This document shows positions 35,774 to 46,731 of a stretch of 63,388 nucleotides of DNA, one piece after another. This DNA is from Desulfovibrionaceae bacterium. GTDB taxonomy: Bacteria > Desulfobacterota > Desulfovibrionia > Desulfovibrionales > Desulfovibrionaceae. How positions within the stretch are numbered: position 1 is the stretch's first letter; each line of letters starts with the position of its first letter. The stretch is taken from positions 1 to 63,388 of the forward strand of contig JAQXLA010000013.1 of NCBI GenBank assembly GCA_029011315.1, read 5' to 3'. The position numbers were made by a program, and so were the translations under genes. A model generated the notes under the pieces. That model had not been told where the DNA came from and did not search any database. It worked only from the letters and a program-made list of their open reading frames with translations.

Positions 35774-35850
35774 TGGTGGGACGTGCGGGGATCGAACCTG
35801 CGACTCTCTGCTTAAAAGGCAGATACTCTACCTACTGAGTTAACGTCCCA
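35774..35850 (-). tRNA. tRNA-Lys (UUU)
   Basis: 77 nt with encoded CCA. On the minus strand acceptor TGGGACG pairs with CGTCCCA; anticodon stem TCTGC/GCAGA encloses CTTTTAA (anticodon TTT); T-arm GCAGGTTCGATCCCCGC. Confidence 0.97.
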
Positions 35851-35913
35851 TGAACGTAACGAAATAGACTTATTCGTTTTTATGTTGGCTGTCAAGCTTA
35901 AAAAAGAAAAACT

Positions 35914-37047
35914 TTACGGATGGATTGATCCGACATACTCTCTCTTTCCTTCAACACAACGGATAATACCCACAGGCATTTCTCCATCATGGGCAGCATT
36001 AATCGTCAAAGAGCCCAACGGAGTGGGATATTTTCCCGTTGATTCCAGCGCACAGACCAGTTTTTCTGCATCTGTTCCTCCAGAACGTTCCATTGCATCC
36101 AGCAGAAGATTATAGCAGGTAAAGCCGAGTACCGCATTTACATTCGGTTTTCGGCCTGGAAAAGCCTGTTTCCACGCCCTGGTGAAGGCCTCAGCTTCCG
36201 CATTCATCATCGGCATATTGGCGTCATACGGAAATGTCGTGTGAAACAGGCCTTCTGCATCAGCTCCCATGGAAACAATGTCAGGATTGTCCATGGCATC
36301 ACCGCCCATTATGGCATATTTTGCGCCAGCTGCTCGGGCCTGATGCACAAAGGCCATGCCTTCAGAAAAGTAGGCCGGCAGAAAGACCACATCGGGATTG
36401 ACTTTGGAAAGGAGTCTGATTTGTTCGGAAAAATCCAATTCATCCAATGCTTGAGACGCTTCGGCAACGATGCTTCCTCCCATTTTGCGAAAGCCGGCAC
36501 GAAAACAGTCGGCAAGACCTGACGAATATTCTCCTGCTCCTGACAAAATCGCAGCTTTTCGAAATCCAAGTCGGGAAAATGCGTAAGACGCAGCGGCAGC
36601 TCCCTGATAGGCATCTGTAAAACAGGCTCGAAAACAGTATTTCCTCCCCTGCGTCACCCGGGGATTTGTGCAGGATGTACCGATCATAGGAATTTTTTCC
36701 TGTTCCGCCACAGCACCGCCGGCAATGGCCGCCGCCGAACCGTAGGATCCGATTACAGCAACAGCCCCATCATCCCGAATCAATCGTTTCACGGCTGCGG
36801 CCGCCTCGCGCCTGTCCGATCGGATATCCGCTTCAGCCAGAGAAACAGGACGTCCCAGAACCTGCGGACGGAGAGCATGAGCCAGGCGGATACCGTCGAG
36901 CTCCATTTTTCCGGCAAAGCTGCCATGTCCGGACAACGGCTGATACACGCCTATCTTCACCACATTTGCAGCAAAAGAAGGTACAGATAATACGAGTACA
37001 AAAAAAAGGCAGCCAACCGTTATTTCAAACAATTTTCCACGCTTCAT
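35914..37047 (-). CDS. Branched-chain-amino-acid-type ABC transporter substrate-binding protein
   Basis: A 377-residue periplasmic binding protein (Peripla_BP_6, LivJ-like). The signal peptide (VGCLFFVLVLSVPSFAAN) is followed by VVKIGVYQPLSGHGSFAG, AVIGSYGSAAAIAGGAVAEQ and PMIGTSCTNPRVTQ, the ligand pocket region. It would deliver an amino acid or related ligand to a Liv-type permease. No permease or ATPase gene is next to it, so it is an orphan receptor here. Confidence 0.88.
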   Translation of the reverse strand: MKRGKLFEITVGCLFFVLVLSVPSFAANVVKIGVYQPLSGHGSFAGKMELDGIRLAHALRPQVLGRPVSLAEADIRSDRREAAAAVKRLIRDDGAVAVIGSYGSAAAIAGGAVAEQEKIPMIGTSCTNPRVTQGRKYCFRACFTDAYQGAAAASYAFSRLGFRKAAILSGAGEYSSGLADCFRAGFRKMGGSIVAEASQALDELDFSEQIRLLSKVNPDVVFLPAYFSEGMAFVHQARAAGAKYAIMGGDAMDNPDIVSMGADAEGLFHTTFPYDANMPMMNAEAEAFTRAWKQAFPGRKPNVNAVLGFTCYNLLLDAMERSGGTDAEKLVCALESTGKYPTPLGSLTINAAHDGEMPVGIIRCVEGKREYVGSIHP

Positions 37048-37214
37048 GCGCTATGACCTCTTGTTGAAATGCTTCTCCAACCTGCCATGATGGAAAACTT
37101 CCGTGTTTTTCACAGTAGCGAAAAACATGTCTGTCCGCAAGCTGCGTCTTGTATGAGTTTGACCGATAGTGTATATCTTGGGCGTCTTTTGCAATGTATT
37201 CTGGAGAAGTATTT

Positions 37215-38018
37215 ATGGACGAATCCGTCCGCATCAATAAATTTCTGGCAGATGCCGGCATCTGCTCCCGAAGAGCAGCCGACGCCCTAATCGCCTCCGG
37301 CAAAGTTCGGATCAATGGCCTTGCGGCGACTCCGGGAAGCCGCATCAGGCCTCAAATCGATTGTGTTGAGGTCAACGGACGCGTCATTCAGCATATGGTG
37401 AAAAAACGCTGCTGTCTGATGCTACATAAGCCTGTTCAGGTCGTCAGCACGGCAAAAGACCCTGACGGCCGAAAAACTGTCCTGGATTTTGTGCCGAATC
37501 CTTGGAAAAGCCGAAGGCTGTACCCTGTTGGGCGGCTTGATTATTTTTCTGAAGGCCTGATTTTTCTGACTGATGACGGCCCACTGGCGCAGACTTTGAC
37601 ACATCCCAAATACGGTCTTCCCAAAACCTATCTGGTTCTTGTTCGCGGTGCCGTTCCGTCTGAATCCCTTGATATGATGCGCCGAGGCATGACGCTGTCT
37701 GAAGGAGAACATCTCGCTCCAGTTGAGGCAAACGTCATTCCAGGAAGCGTCCATAGACTTGGCAACCGCAGGGAAGAAGGAACGCTGCTGCAGCTGACTC
37801 TCTATCAGGGTCTCAACCGCCAAATCCGCAGAATGTGCAGAGATCTCGGGCTGACAATTCTCCGACTCATCCGGATCGGACACGGTCCGATCACGCTCGG
37901 AGATCTGCCTCCGGGATCGGTCAGAGAACTGACGGAACAGGAAGTACAGGCTCTTCGAGACGCATCTGAAAACGTAGCTCTCCGTTCTGCTGCTCATCAG
38001 GGAGGCATTCATGCATAA
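37215..38018 (+). CDS. rRNA pseudouridine synthase (RsuA/RluB family)
   Basis: A 267-residue enzyme that converts uridine to pseudouridine in rRNA. An N-terminal S4 RNA-binding domain (VRINKFLADAGICSRRAADA, about 1-60) precedes the catalytic domain with GRLDYFSEGLIFLTDDG, where the Asp is the nucleophile, and GLNRQIRRMCRDLG near the end. Closest in layout to RluB. ATG 37215 has GGAGAAG upstream. Its stop overlaps the pdxY-like start by 8 bp. Confidence 0.92.
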   Translation: MDESVRINKFLADAGICSRRAADALIASGKVRINGLAATPGSRIRPQIDCVEVNGRVIQHMVKKRCCLMLHKPVQVVSTAKDPDGRKTVLDFVPNPWKSRRLYPVGRLDYFSEGLIFLTDDGPLAQTLTHPKYGLPKTYLVLVRGAVPSESLDMMRRGMTLSEGEHLAPVEANVIPGSVHRLGNRREEGTLLQLTLYQGLNRQIRRMCRDLGLTILRLIRIGHGPITLGDLPPGSVRELTEQEVQALRDASENVALRSAAHQGGIHA

Positions 38019-38916
38019 CTCCGTGCCGAAAGTCGCCGCAATTCACGATATTTCCGGATTTGGTCGAACCTCTCTGACCGTCGCCATTCCCATTCTATCC
38101 TCCATGGGCATTCAAGTCTGTCCTCTTCCCACTGCTGTTATTTCCACCCATACCGTTGAGTATACGCAGTACGCACTGAAGGATCTGACCGATCATATGC
38201 CCGCCTTTCTCGATCACTGGGAGCATATTGGCTTGAAATTTGATGCGGTGTATTCCGGCTTCATGGCGTCTCCAGAGCAAATGCTGTCCGTAGAGCGCTG
38301 CATACGAAACTGCCTTGAAGAAAAAGGACTGGCTGTCGTTGATCCCGTTCTCGGGGATAACGGTATTCTGGATGCCACGATGACGCCGGAAATGGTTGAG
38401 GGTATGAAAAAGCTCATCCGCTGCGCCAATATCATCACTCCCAATTTCACAGAATCCGGATTCCTGCTCGGTGAACCTTATCAAAAAGATCTTCCCCTGG
38501 ACAAACTTCAGGACCGTCTGGTACGGCTCAGCGACATGGGACCGGAAATTGTCGTCATTACGGGTATTCCAGATATGAAACATCCCGGGAACGATGCTTC
38601 AGTCATTGCCTATGAACGCAGGGAGCACCGTTTCTGGTTCGCTCCAGGCTACCGTTATCCAGTGCATTATCCCGGTACGGGCGACGCCTTTGCCAGTGTT
38701 CTCACAGGGGGACTGGTGCAGGGAGATTCGCTGTGCATTGCCCTGGAACGGGCGATTCAATTCGTAACGCTCGGTATCAGGACAACATTCGGACTCGGCA
38801 TTCCCTCACGGCATGGGATTCTGCTGGAACGTATTCTAGACAGTCTGCAACTGCCAGTCTGTACGCAGACCTGTCTGCTGATCCAGGACTGCCGCAAGGC
38901 AGGAGGCTGCAAATGA
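38011..38916 (+). CDS. pdxY: Pyridoxal/pyridoxamine kinase
   Basis: A 301-residue ribokinase-fold enzyme for vitamin B6 salvage, phosphorylating pyridoxal, pyridoxine or pyridoxamine. Motifs: AAIHDISGFGRTSLTVAIPI at the N-terminus and YPGTGDAFASVLTGGL, the anion hole with catalytic Asp, at about 222-237. PdxY versus PdxK cannot be settled by eye; the symbol is a best guess. Overlaps rluB-like and murI genes, so all belong to one transcript. Confidence 0.87.
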   Translation: MHNSVPKVAAIHDISGFGRTSLTVAIPILSSMGIQVCPLPTAVISTHTVEYTQYALKDLTDHMPAFLDHWEHIGLKFDAVYSGFMASPEQMLSVERCIRNCLEEKGLAVVDPVLGDNGILDATMTPEMVEGMKKLIRCANIITPNFTESGFLLGEPYQKDLPLDKLQDRLVRLSDMGPEIVVITGIPDMKHPGNDASVIAYERREHRFWFAPGYRYPVHYPGTGDAFASVLTGGLVQGDSLCIALERAIQFVTLGIRTTFGLGIPSRHGILLERILDSLQLPVCTQTCLLIQDCRKAGGCK

Positions 38917-39728
38917 ATCAAGAGAACAACCTTCCCATCGGACTGTTTGATTCCGGTGTTGGAGGCTTAACCGTACTCAGCGCCATGATGCGCCGCATGC
39001 CCAATGAACAGTATGTTTTTCTCGGGGATACGGCGCGTCTGCCCTACGGCTCCAAAAGTTCCAAAACCATTGTCCGATACGCCGTTCAGGCTGCAGATCT
39101 GCTTCTATCTCAGCAGATAAAAATGCTGGTCATTGCCTGCAATACCGCGACGGCCGCTGCGCTTCCGGTTTTGCAGAAAAACTGTCCGCATATTCCCGTC
39201 ATAGGAGTCATTCGCCCTGGAGCCAGAGCCGCATGCTCGGCATCGCAAAATGGGCGCATTGGCGTCATCGCCACGGCTTCAACCATTGCCAGCGGAGCCT
39301 ACAGGGAGGCAATTCTGGAGCTTCGTCCTGAAGCGGAGGTCATCGGAATCCCCTGTCCCCTATTCGTCCCCCTGGCGGAAGAAGGCTGGCTTGACGGTCC
39401 TATTGCCGAGGCGGTCGCGGCTCGCTATCTTGAGCCTCTGAAAAGCCTGCATCCTGATACGCTTCTGCTGGGATGCACACATTACCCGCTCCTCATCCGC
39501 GCGATTCGCACTGCTGTCGCCCCGGAAATGCATATCGTCGATTCCGCAGCGACGACGGCTGAAGCTGCGTACGCCCGTCTTGAAGCCTCTTCCCTATTGC
39601 GCAATACAGCAGGAAGGGGCCATGTCAGATATTTTACAACAGATGATCCAGCCCAGTTCATCCGCACAGGAAATCTGTTTCTCGGCACTTCCATTAGAAA
39701 GGAAGACGTTTCCCATGTCGATCTTTGA
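38913..39728 (+). CDS. murI: Glutamate racemase
   Basis: A 271-residue enzyme making D-glutamate for peptidoglycan. The two catalytic cysteines are in VIACNTATAA and LLGCTHYPLL, and IGLFDSGVGGLTVL is the N-terminal signature. Start ATG 38913 overlaps the previous stop (ATGA). Its end overlaps the next gene by 14 bp. Confidence 0.95.
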   Translation: MNQENNLPIGLFDSGVGGLTVLSAMMRRMPNEQYVFLGDTARLPYGSKSSKTIVRYAVQAADLLLSQQIKMLVIACNTATAAALPVLQKNCPHIPVIGVIRPGARAACSASQNGRIGVIATASTIASGAYREAILELRPEAEVIGIPCPLFVPLAEEGWLDGPIAEAVAARYLEPLKSLHPDTLLLGCTHYPLLIRAIRTAVAPEMHIVDSAATTAEAAYARLEASSLLRNTAGRGHVRYFTTDDPAQFIRTGNLFLGTSIRKEDVSHVDL

Positions 39729-40308
39729 CACATCGTTCTTTCCGGGGATCGTGCGCTTCTTTCATGAAATCGGCATGCTTAAGCGCACGCCCAGATCTGG
39801 ATTCGCCTTTCTCGGAACAGGCGGGGAAAGTGTCGCCGAACACTCGCATCGCACTGCGGCCATCGGATATGCTCTTGCCCGCGCCGCAGGAGCCGACGCA
39901 CCGCATACGGCCTTGATCGGACTATTTCATGATTTGGCGGAAGCCCGTACCGGAGATATGAACTATGTCGCGAAACGCTATGTCACTGTTGATGAAAGAC
40001 GGGCATTCTCGGATGCTGTCGGAGGCACAGATCTGTCTGAAGAACTTTTATCTTTATATGACGAATTTGAAGCGGGAAAAACTCCGGAAGCGCAACTGGC
40101 CAGAGACGCCGATCAGCTGGATCTCATTCTCTCTCTTAAGGAAGAGCTGGATCTTGGAAATTCCGAAGCAGAAGACTGGATAAAATCAGCCTGTCAAAGA
40201 CTGATGACTCCTCAGGGACATGCAACAGCCGAACAAATCATGAAGGCACCGCATACAGACTGGTGGAAGATCGGCGTTGATGCGAACTGGTGGAACAGGA
40301 GACGTTGA
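39715..40308 (+). CDS. HD-domain phosphohydrolase (YfbR-like)
   Basis: A 197-residue cytosolic HD-superfamily protein. Metal ligands appear in VAEHSHRTAAIGYAL (first His), LFHDLAEARTGDM (HD pair) and ARDADQLDLIL (last Asp). This is the layout of HD_3/YfbR enzymes, many of which are 5'-deoxynucleotidases. Start 39715 overlaps murI out of frame; AAAGGAAG lies upstream. Substrate not certain. Confidence 0.84.
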   Translation: MSIFDTSFFPGIVRFFHEIGMLKRTPRSGFAFLGTGGESVAEHSHRTAAIGYALARAAGADAPHTALIGLFHDLAEARTGDMNYVAKRYVTVDERRAFSDAVGGTDLSEELLSLYDEFEAGKTPEAQLARDADQLDLILSLKEELDLGNSEAEDWIKSACQRLMTPQGHATAEQIMKAPHTDWWKIGVDANWWNRRR

Positions 40309-40405
40309 ATCGCGCATAACCAAAGTTTCCCCGGCATTCTCTGGACTCAAAACGCAAGAGCTGTTATAGTTTCTGTAAACTTGCGCTCAGCTTCAGGAGT
40401 TTGCC

Positions 40406-40945
40406 ATGATGCATCGCTTCATTCTCTTCTCTCTGCTGTCCGCCAACCTGCTTTTTCTTTCCTGTTTTTCTCCCTGTACCGCCGGAGATTCTCTGACAGG
40501 CGGACGTTTTTCACAGGATCAGCTCAGCGAAGAACAGAAGATTGCCATTCAAAACGCTGTTGCGCAGAAAGGCGGAAGCGTACAATTTCAATCTCATCAG
40601 ATTATCATTCGTTTCCCTAACGGAGAGAAGACCGTTTTTTCAAATATCTGGCTGGATACCCCTGAAAATCTCTATCTGCCCCAGCAAACAGAAGCCACAC
40701 TGCAAAAAATGATTCTCCTGCGGGAAGGGATGCTGGCACAATTCTCCTCCGTTTCCGAACCAGCGTTTCTCACCTATAAGGAAAGACTCCGGAATCAGGG
40801 TTTTGAAATAGGATTTGAGCTGCGCAGTCCTGATGGACAGTATTTTTTCTCTGCGGAAACCCCGCAATGCGAAATCACCGCTATGTCGGAACACCATGGA
40901 ATGCACATTACGCTGATTCGCAAAAAAGAAACCGGATCCCTGTAG
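40406..40945 (+). CDS. Hypothetical secreted protein
   Basis: A 179-residue protein with a signal peptide (FILFSLLSANLLFLSCFSPCTAG). LSCFSPCTAG could be a lipobox variant, but the fit is poor. The mature part contains RFPNGEKTVFSNIWLDTP and FEIGFELRSPDGQYFFSAET, suggesting a beta-rich fold. No family recognised. CAGGAG precedes ATG 40406. Alone between an HD gene and a convergent DUF523 gene. Confidence 0.7.
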   Translation: MMHRFILFSLLSANLLFLSCFSPCTAGDSLTGGRFSQDQLSEEQKIAIQNAVAQKGGSVQFQSHQIIIRFPNGEKTVFSNIWLDTPENLYLPQQTEATLQKMILLREGMLAQFSSVSEPAFLTYKERLRNQGFEIGFELRSPDGQYFFSAETPQCEITAMSEHHGMHITLIRKKETGSL

Positions 40946-40978
40946 ATCAAATGCTGCAAAAGGGTCGGCGATCCTTGC

Positions 40979-41410
40979 TCAGTCTTTCAGCATTTCCGGA
41001 AGATTTTCCTCTGTAAACAGCGCAAAGCCATGGCAAAGGAGCCTGTCGGCCAAAAGTCCGTTTCCGGGAATTCGTGTTTTCGTAAATGATCCGTCGTAAA
41101 TTTCTCCAACCCCGCAGGAAGGAGAACGAGCTTTCAAGATACCGGCCACGCAGCCATGATTCAATGCGATGCGCAACGCTTCATCCGCACCGCGCTGAAA
41201 CGCTTCAGTCATATCCCTGCCGTTCCGATCAACGATGCGATCGCCGCGTTTTTCACAGGGAATACGAGGAATTGACAAATTGCCTTCAGGACAGACGGGG
41301 ATTGCGCGTCCCTGTTCTACCAATCTGACTATTTCAGGACAGGCATTGCTTTTGCCATCATAGCGGCATTTTTTCCCGGCCAGACATGCGCTGACGACGA
41401 AAAGAGCCAT
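40979..41410 (-). CDS. DUF523 family protein
   Basis: A 143-residue protein with conserved cysteines: VVSACLAGKKCRYDGKSN at the N-terminus, IPVCPEGN and ILKARSPSCGVGEIYDG. This is the DUF523 pattern; function unknown, the cysteines suggest a metal or iron-sulfur site. Last gene of the pyrG-kdsC-lptC-lptA-lptB string, 7 bp after lptB. Confidence 0.9.
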   Translation of the reverse strand: MALFVVSACLAGKKCRYDGKSNACPEIVRLVEQGRAIPVCPEGNLSIPRIPCEKRGDRIVDRNGRDMTEAFQRGADEALRIALNHGCVAGILKARSPSCGVGEIYDGSFTKTRIPGNGLLADRLLCHGFALFTEENLPEMLKD

Positions 41411-41417
41411 GGCACAC

Positions 41418-42140
41418 CTACAGAGAAAAACCCTCTCCGAGGTACAGAGAGCGCGCTTTGGAACTATCTACGATATTTTCCGGAGTACCGTTCAGAATGA
41501 CCTGCCCCTGCACCATCAAATAGGCACGATCGCAAATATGAAGCGTTTCCCGAACATTATGATCGGAAATCAGCACACCAATTCCACGATCCCGCAAATC
41601 TCTGACAAGTTCCTGAATATCCCCGACCGCCAGAGGATCGATGCCGGCAAACGGCTCATCAAGCAAAACGAAGCGAGGATCACGGATCAGCGCACGAGCA
41701 ATTTCCAGACGCCGCCGCTCTCCGCCTGAGAGATGAAACGCATGGGAATGCTCCAGCTTTGTCAAACCAAAATCCTCAAGGAGATGATCGGCTCGTTCTT
41801 TCTGCTCCGCGCTACTGAGCCCGGTATGTTCCAGAATGATCTGTAGATTCTGCCGCACTGTCAGCTTTCGAAAAACAGAACTTTCCTGAGGCAGATAGGA
41901 AATGCCCAATCGAGCCCGCTCATGCAGCGGACACCCGCCGATATCCCGATCATCCAGCATAACCCGCCCCGAAGTGGGACGGATGATGCCTGTCAGCATG
42001 TAAAACGACGTCGTTTTGCCAGCCCCGTTCGGTCCGAGAAGCCCAACGATTTCTCCTTGATGCACTTCGATGGATACGCCGCGCACAACTTCACGCTGTC
42101 CGTAGTTTTTGCGCAGCTCACATCCGGCGATGATACTCAC
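41418..42140 (-). CDS. lptB: LPS export ABC ATPase LptB
   Basis: A 240-residue ATPase that powers LPS extraction by LptFG. Walker [17 protein letters not shown], signature [15 protein letters not shown], Walker [14 protein letters not shown] and SDHNVRETL are all present and typical of LptB. The GTG start overlaps the lptA stop (GTGA). lptF and lptG are not in the window. Confidence 0.96.
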   Translation of the reverse strand: MSIIAGCELRKNYGQREVVRGVSIEVHQGEIVGLLGPNGAGKTTSFYMLTGIIRPTSGRVMLDDRDIGGCPLHERARLGISYLPQESSVFRKLTVRQNLQIILEHTGLSSAEQKERADHLLEDFGLTKLEHSHAFHLSGGERRRLEIARALIRDPRFVLLDEPFAGIDPLAVGDIQELVRDLRDRGIGVLISDHNVRETLHICDRAYLMVQGQVILNGTPENIVDSSKARSLYLGEGFSL

Positions 42141-42682
42141 TGACGCCTCCCGAAAGAGTGCGAACCGGATCCGGTAAAAACGGCCTCAACCCGTTTTTTC
42201 CCATCGCCGACGACTTCACTGCGACGTTCTGCAGCGTAATAACGCACGATTTTTCCGGAAAGCGTGCTCTCTCCATCGGTCAACACTGGATTGCCTTCCA
42301 TGGTCAGCAATTCACGGCTCGGAACATACGTTGCCACAGAACAGGTTCCCCGGCGATCACCATGCTCCATCCTGACATTCTGCTCGGCAACAATTCGATC
42401 GATTTCAGCATTCTCCATGCCGCCAGGAATAACGCCTTCACTGCCATCAGGCATTTTTTTCGGCTTCAGATAGACCGTCAGACGTCCCGCACGCAGCTTC
42501 ATGTCAGGCCGTTCTACCATGACATTATTCTCAAAGATCACGCGCTGCTTTTCCTCAGAATACACCATGCGATCCGCCGTGATCCGCGTCGATGCCGAAG
42601 CATCGATTCTGTCCGGAGCAGCCTGAACCGCAACGGCTCCCAAAAGAAGCAACGCCGCCCCGATCCATAATCTTTTTTTCAT
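42137..42682 (-). CDS. lptA: Periplasmic LPS transport protein LptA
   Basis: A 181-residue protein with a signal peptide ([18 protein letters not shown]) and the OstA/LptA beta-jellyroll ([30 protein letters not shown]). It forms the periplasmic bridge carrying LPS to LptDE. Between lptC and lptB; overlaps lptB. Confidence 0.92.
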   Translation of the reverse strand: MKKRLWIGAALLLLGAVAVQAAPDRIDASASTRITADRMVYSEEKQRVIFENNVMVERPDMKLRAGRLTVYLKPKKMPDGSEGVIPGGMENAEIDRIVAEQNVRMEHGDRRGTCSVATYVPSRELLTMEGNPVLTDGESTLSGKIVRYYAAERRSEVVGDGKKRVEAVFTGSGSHSFGRRQ

Positions 42683-42721
42683 CCCTTATCCAGCCTTTTC
42701 CCTGCGTGCTCTTCAACAGAA

Positions 42722-43414
42722 TCAGGGGCGCTTTCCGCTCACTGCCGTACGTCTAGAAAAATCCAAAGCAACATGACCTTCAGCGGAGATAATGTTGGAG
42801 GCCAGATTCCAGCGCACCGTATCCGCCCTTCCCTTCGCTCCCGGAGAATCATACCGGGCTCCCCGAGGGAAGAGAATCGTCCGCGTTCCGGCATCATAGC
42901 GCATTTCGGATCCCTGTACGGTATCGTCTCCCCGGCGAATCACGACATGATTCCGAAGCTCCAGACAACGCTGCCCATCGGTAATCAGACCGTCATCAGC
43001 CGTCACCCGGATAATATTGGTGTTATGCGGATCGCTCACCGAGGTTTCGCCCAGAGAATACCTCACATCAGGCTGCCTGACCGAGATTTTTTCTCCCTCT
43101 TGCTCCATATAGGCCCAGGAAGCCTGAAGACGCCATAAATCGATCCCCTTGTCTCCCTGCAGCAGACTTATCCCACGCACCGCAAGCCCGGCAGCAATAC
43201 TCTCCAGTGGATTGCCGCTGTCGGCCATCCGCATTTTCTGCGCTTCGTTTGCAGGAATCTGATCGACCGTACCGGATGCCGAAGGATGCTGATCCGACGC
43301 TGAAAAAAAAGACAGCAGCACCTGGGGATGACTCGAGAGATACCATGCAGCACCTGTCCCACCGATAAGCAGTGCCGCCAGTACGGAAAGCGCGTATTTT
43401 CCCGTCCGGTTCAT
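42722..43414 (-). CDS. lptC: LPS export protein LptC
   Basis: A 230-residue bitopic protein: one N-terminal helix (YALSVLAALLIGGTGAAWYL), a linker, then a LptC/YrbK beta domain (about 85-215). Contacts LptBFG and hands LPS to LptA. The linker with low complexity (ASDQHPSASGTVDQIP) makes it longer than E. coli LptC (191). 39 bp before lptA. Confidence 0.88.
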   Translation of the reverse strand: MNRTGKYALSVLAALLIGGTGAAWYLSSHPQVLLSFFSASDQHPSASGTVDQIPANEAQKMRMADSGNPLESIAAGLAVRGISLLQGDKGIDLWRLQASWAYMEQEGEKISVRQPDVRYSLGETSVSDPHNTNIIRVTADDGLITDGQRCLELRNHVVIRRGDDTVQGSEMRYDAGTRTILFPRGARYDSPGAKGRADTVRWNLASNIISAEGHVALDFSRRTAVSGKRP

Positions 43415-43433
43415 CTCTCACTCCGCCGATCCG

Positions 43434-43976
43434 TTATTCTCCCAGATGCAGCCATCGCTGAAACAGCCCATCGCGCTTGCCCTGGCAGGCAAGCAGCAGA
43501 TCCACGACTTCCCGCACAGCACCTTCGCCGCCTCGATGCGTTGTAACATACCGGGCAATTGACTTGACTTCTTCAGCAGCATTAGCCACAGCGATGGGAA
43601 GACCAACGCAACTCATGGGAGCCAGATCGACCCAATCATCGCCGAGATAGGCAATCTCCTGCCATTCGACACCGAGACGCGTACGCATCCTGTCCAGAAT
43701 GACCCGCTTGTTATCAAAGCCGCCGTGATATTCCCTGACGCCGAGCGTTTCCAGACGGCGCCGAACGCACTCTACATCCATGCCGGAAATGACAGCGACT
43801 TCAATCCCGGCATCAAACGCCAGGCGAATCCCGATCCCGTCCGTCACCTGAAAGCGCTTTATGCGCAGGCCTGTCTCATCAAAATACAGACCGCCATCCG
43901 TCATCACACCGTCCACATCCAGAACCAGCAACCGGATGCCGCGGGCCAGTTCCTCTACGGTATTGCAGCAGCTCAT
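43434..43976 (-). CDS. kdsC: 3-deoxy-D-manno-octulosonate 8-phosphate phosphatase
   Basis: A 180-residue HAD phosphatase giving Kdo from Kdo 8-phosphate for LPS. LLVLDVDGVMTDGGLYFDE holds the nucleophile and acid/base Asp; ISGMD and the Lys/Asp region AYLGDDWVDLAPM complete the site. ATG 43976 has GGGAG upstream, against GTG at 43982. kdsA, often between pyrG and kdsC, is missing here. Confidence 0.93.
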   Translation of the reverse strand: MSCCNTVEELARGIRLLVLDVDGVMTDGGLYFDETGLRIKRFQVTDGIGIRLAFDAGIEVAVISGMDVECVRRRLETLGVREYHGGFDNKRVILDRMRTRLGVEWQEIAYLGDDWVDLAPMSCVGLPIAVANAAEEVKSIARYVTTHRGGEGAVREVVDLLLACQGKRDGLFQRWLHLGE

Positions 43977-43985
43977 GTCCACTCC

Positions 43986-45650
<1,665 letters not shown>

Positions 45651-45801
45651 TTAAAAACGCCTGACGGCGAAAACATATATTGGTGCGGCAGGCCCCGCAT
45701 CGGCGTTTTTTCAGTTTACCCGCTTTTTTTCAGGGCAACAACCGTTTTTTATAACGTCCGGCATATTCTGCCAAAAGATACCGTCGAAGAGAAAACAGAT
45801 A

Positions 45802-45830
45802 TTGACGTTCAACAAGCATACGCATACCAT
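45802..45830 (+). promoter_or_regulatory. Candidate promoter of purQ
   Basis: TTGACG (45802-45807), 17 bases, TACCAT (45825-45830), about 60 bp before the purQ start. The divergent pyrG promoter must lie in the same 250-bp gap but I cannot place it. Confidence 0.4.
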
Positions 45831-45889
45831 ACTTTTTTCTTTTTGGCGAACATGCACATGTCCGCAATCCCCTTTTTCCGAGGTGGCGC

Positions 45890-46720
45890 ATGACCAAGGT
45901 CAACACACTGGTTCTCACCGGTTATGGCACAAATTCGCATGTCGAAACAGCCCATACGGCGCGACTGGCGGGATCCGATCGCACGGATATCGTACATTTT
46001 TCCGATATCATCTCTGCCAAAACGCGGCTGGACTCATACAATTTTCTGATCTTTCCCGGCGGATTTCTGGATGGCGATGATCTGGGAGCCGGACAGGCGG
46101 CAGCACAGCGCTGGCTTTACCTGCGCGACGCCGAAGGCAAACCACTTCTTGACGGACTCCGGACCTTTTTGCACCGCGGAGGCCTGATTCTGGGTATTTG
46201 CAACGGCTTTCAGCTTCTGGTTAAGCTCGGCATTCTGCCGGCTCTTGACGGGAAGCTCTTCGCCAGACAGGTTTCTCTCGGGCACAACGATTCTGCCCGG
46301 TTTGAAGATCGCTGGGTGTCTCTCAAGCCCAATCCGGAAAGCCCCTGCGTGTTCACCAAAGGTCTTGAGCACTGCGGACTTCTGCCGATGCCCGTACGGC
46401 ATGGAGAGGGAAAACTCGTCGCGCAGGATGACGAAACCCTGCAGCGTCTCGAATCTGAACATCTCATCGCCCTGCAGTACGCCGATCCGGAAACGGGGCT
46501 GCCGACGCAGACCTATCCCTGCAACCCCAATGGTTCTCCCCTGGCTATTGCCGGACTGACCGATCCCACCGGACATGTTCTGGGGCTGATGCCCCATCCT
46601 GAAGCCTTCCATCACGCTACCAATCATCCCGGATGGACTCGCGGAGAATACGCCGTGCTGGGAACGGCTCTCTTTGAGAATGCAGTGAACTTTCTTAGAG
46701 AACAGCCGTCCTGCTGCTGA
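45890..46720 (+). CDS. purQ: Phosphoribosylformylglycinamidine synthase, glutaminase subunit
   Basis: A 276-residue class I glutaminase of purine synthesis, giving ammonia to PurL. The nucleophile Cys is in GLILGICNGFQLLVKLG and His/Glu in LMPHPEAFHHATNHP; NFLIFPGGFLDGDDLGAG fits PurQ. About 50 residues longer than the common short PurQ. No purL or purS nearby. GAGG ribosome site. Confidence 0.88.
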   Translation: MTKVNTLVLTGYGTNSHVETAHTARLAGSDRTDIVHFSDIISAKTRLDSYNFLIFPGGFLDGDDLGAGQAAAQRWLYLRDAEGKPLLDGLRTFLHRGGLILGICNGFQLLVKLGILPALDGKLFARQVSLGHNDSARFEDRWVSLKPNPESPCVFTKGLEHCGLLPMPVRHGEGKLVAQDDETLQRLESEHLIALQYADPETGLPTQTYPCNPNGSPLAIAGLTDPTGHVLGLMPHPEAFHHATNHPGWTRGEYAVLGTALFENAVNFLREQPSCC

Positions 46721-46731
46721 CGGAGATCTGA

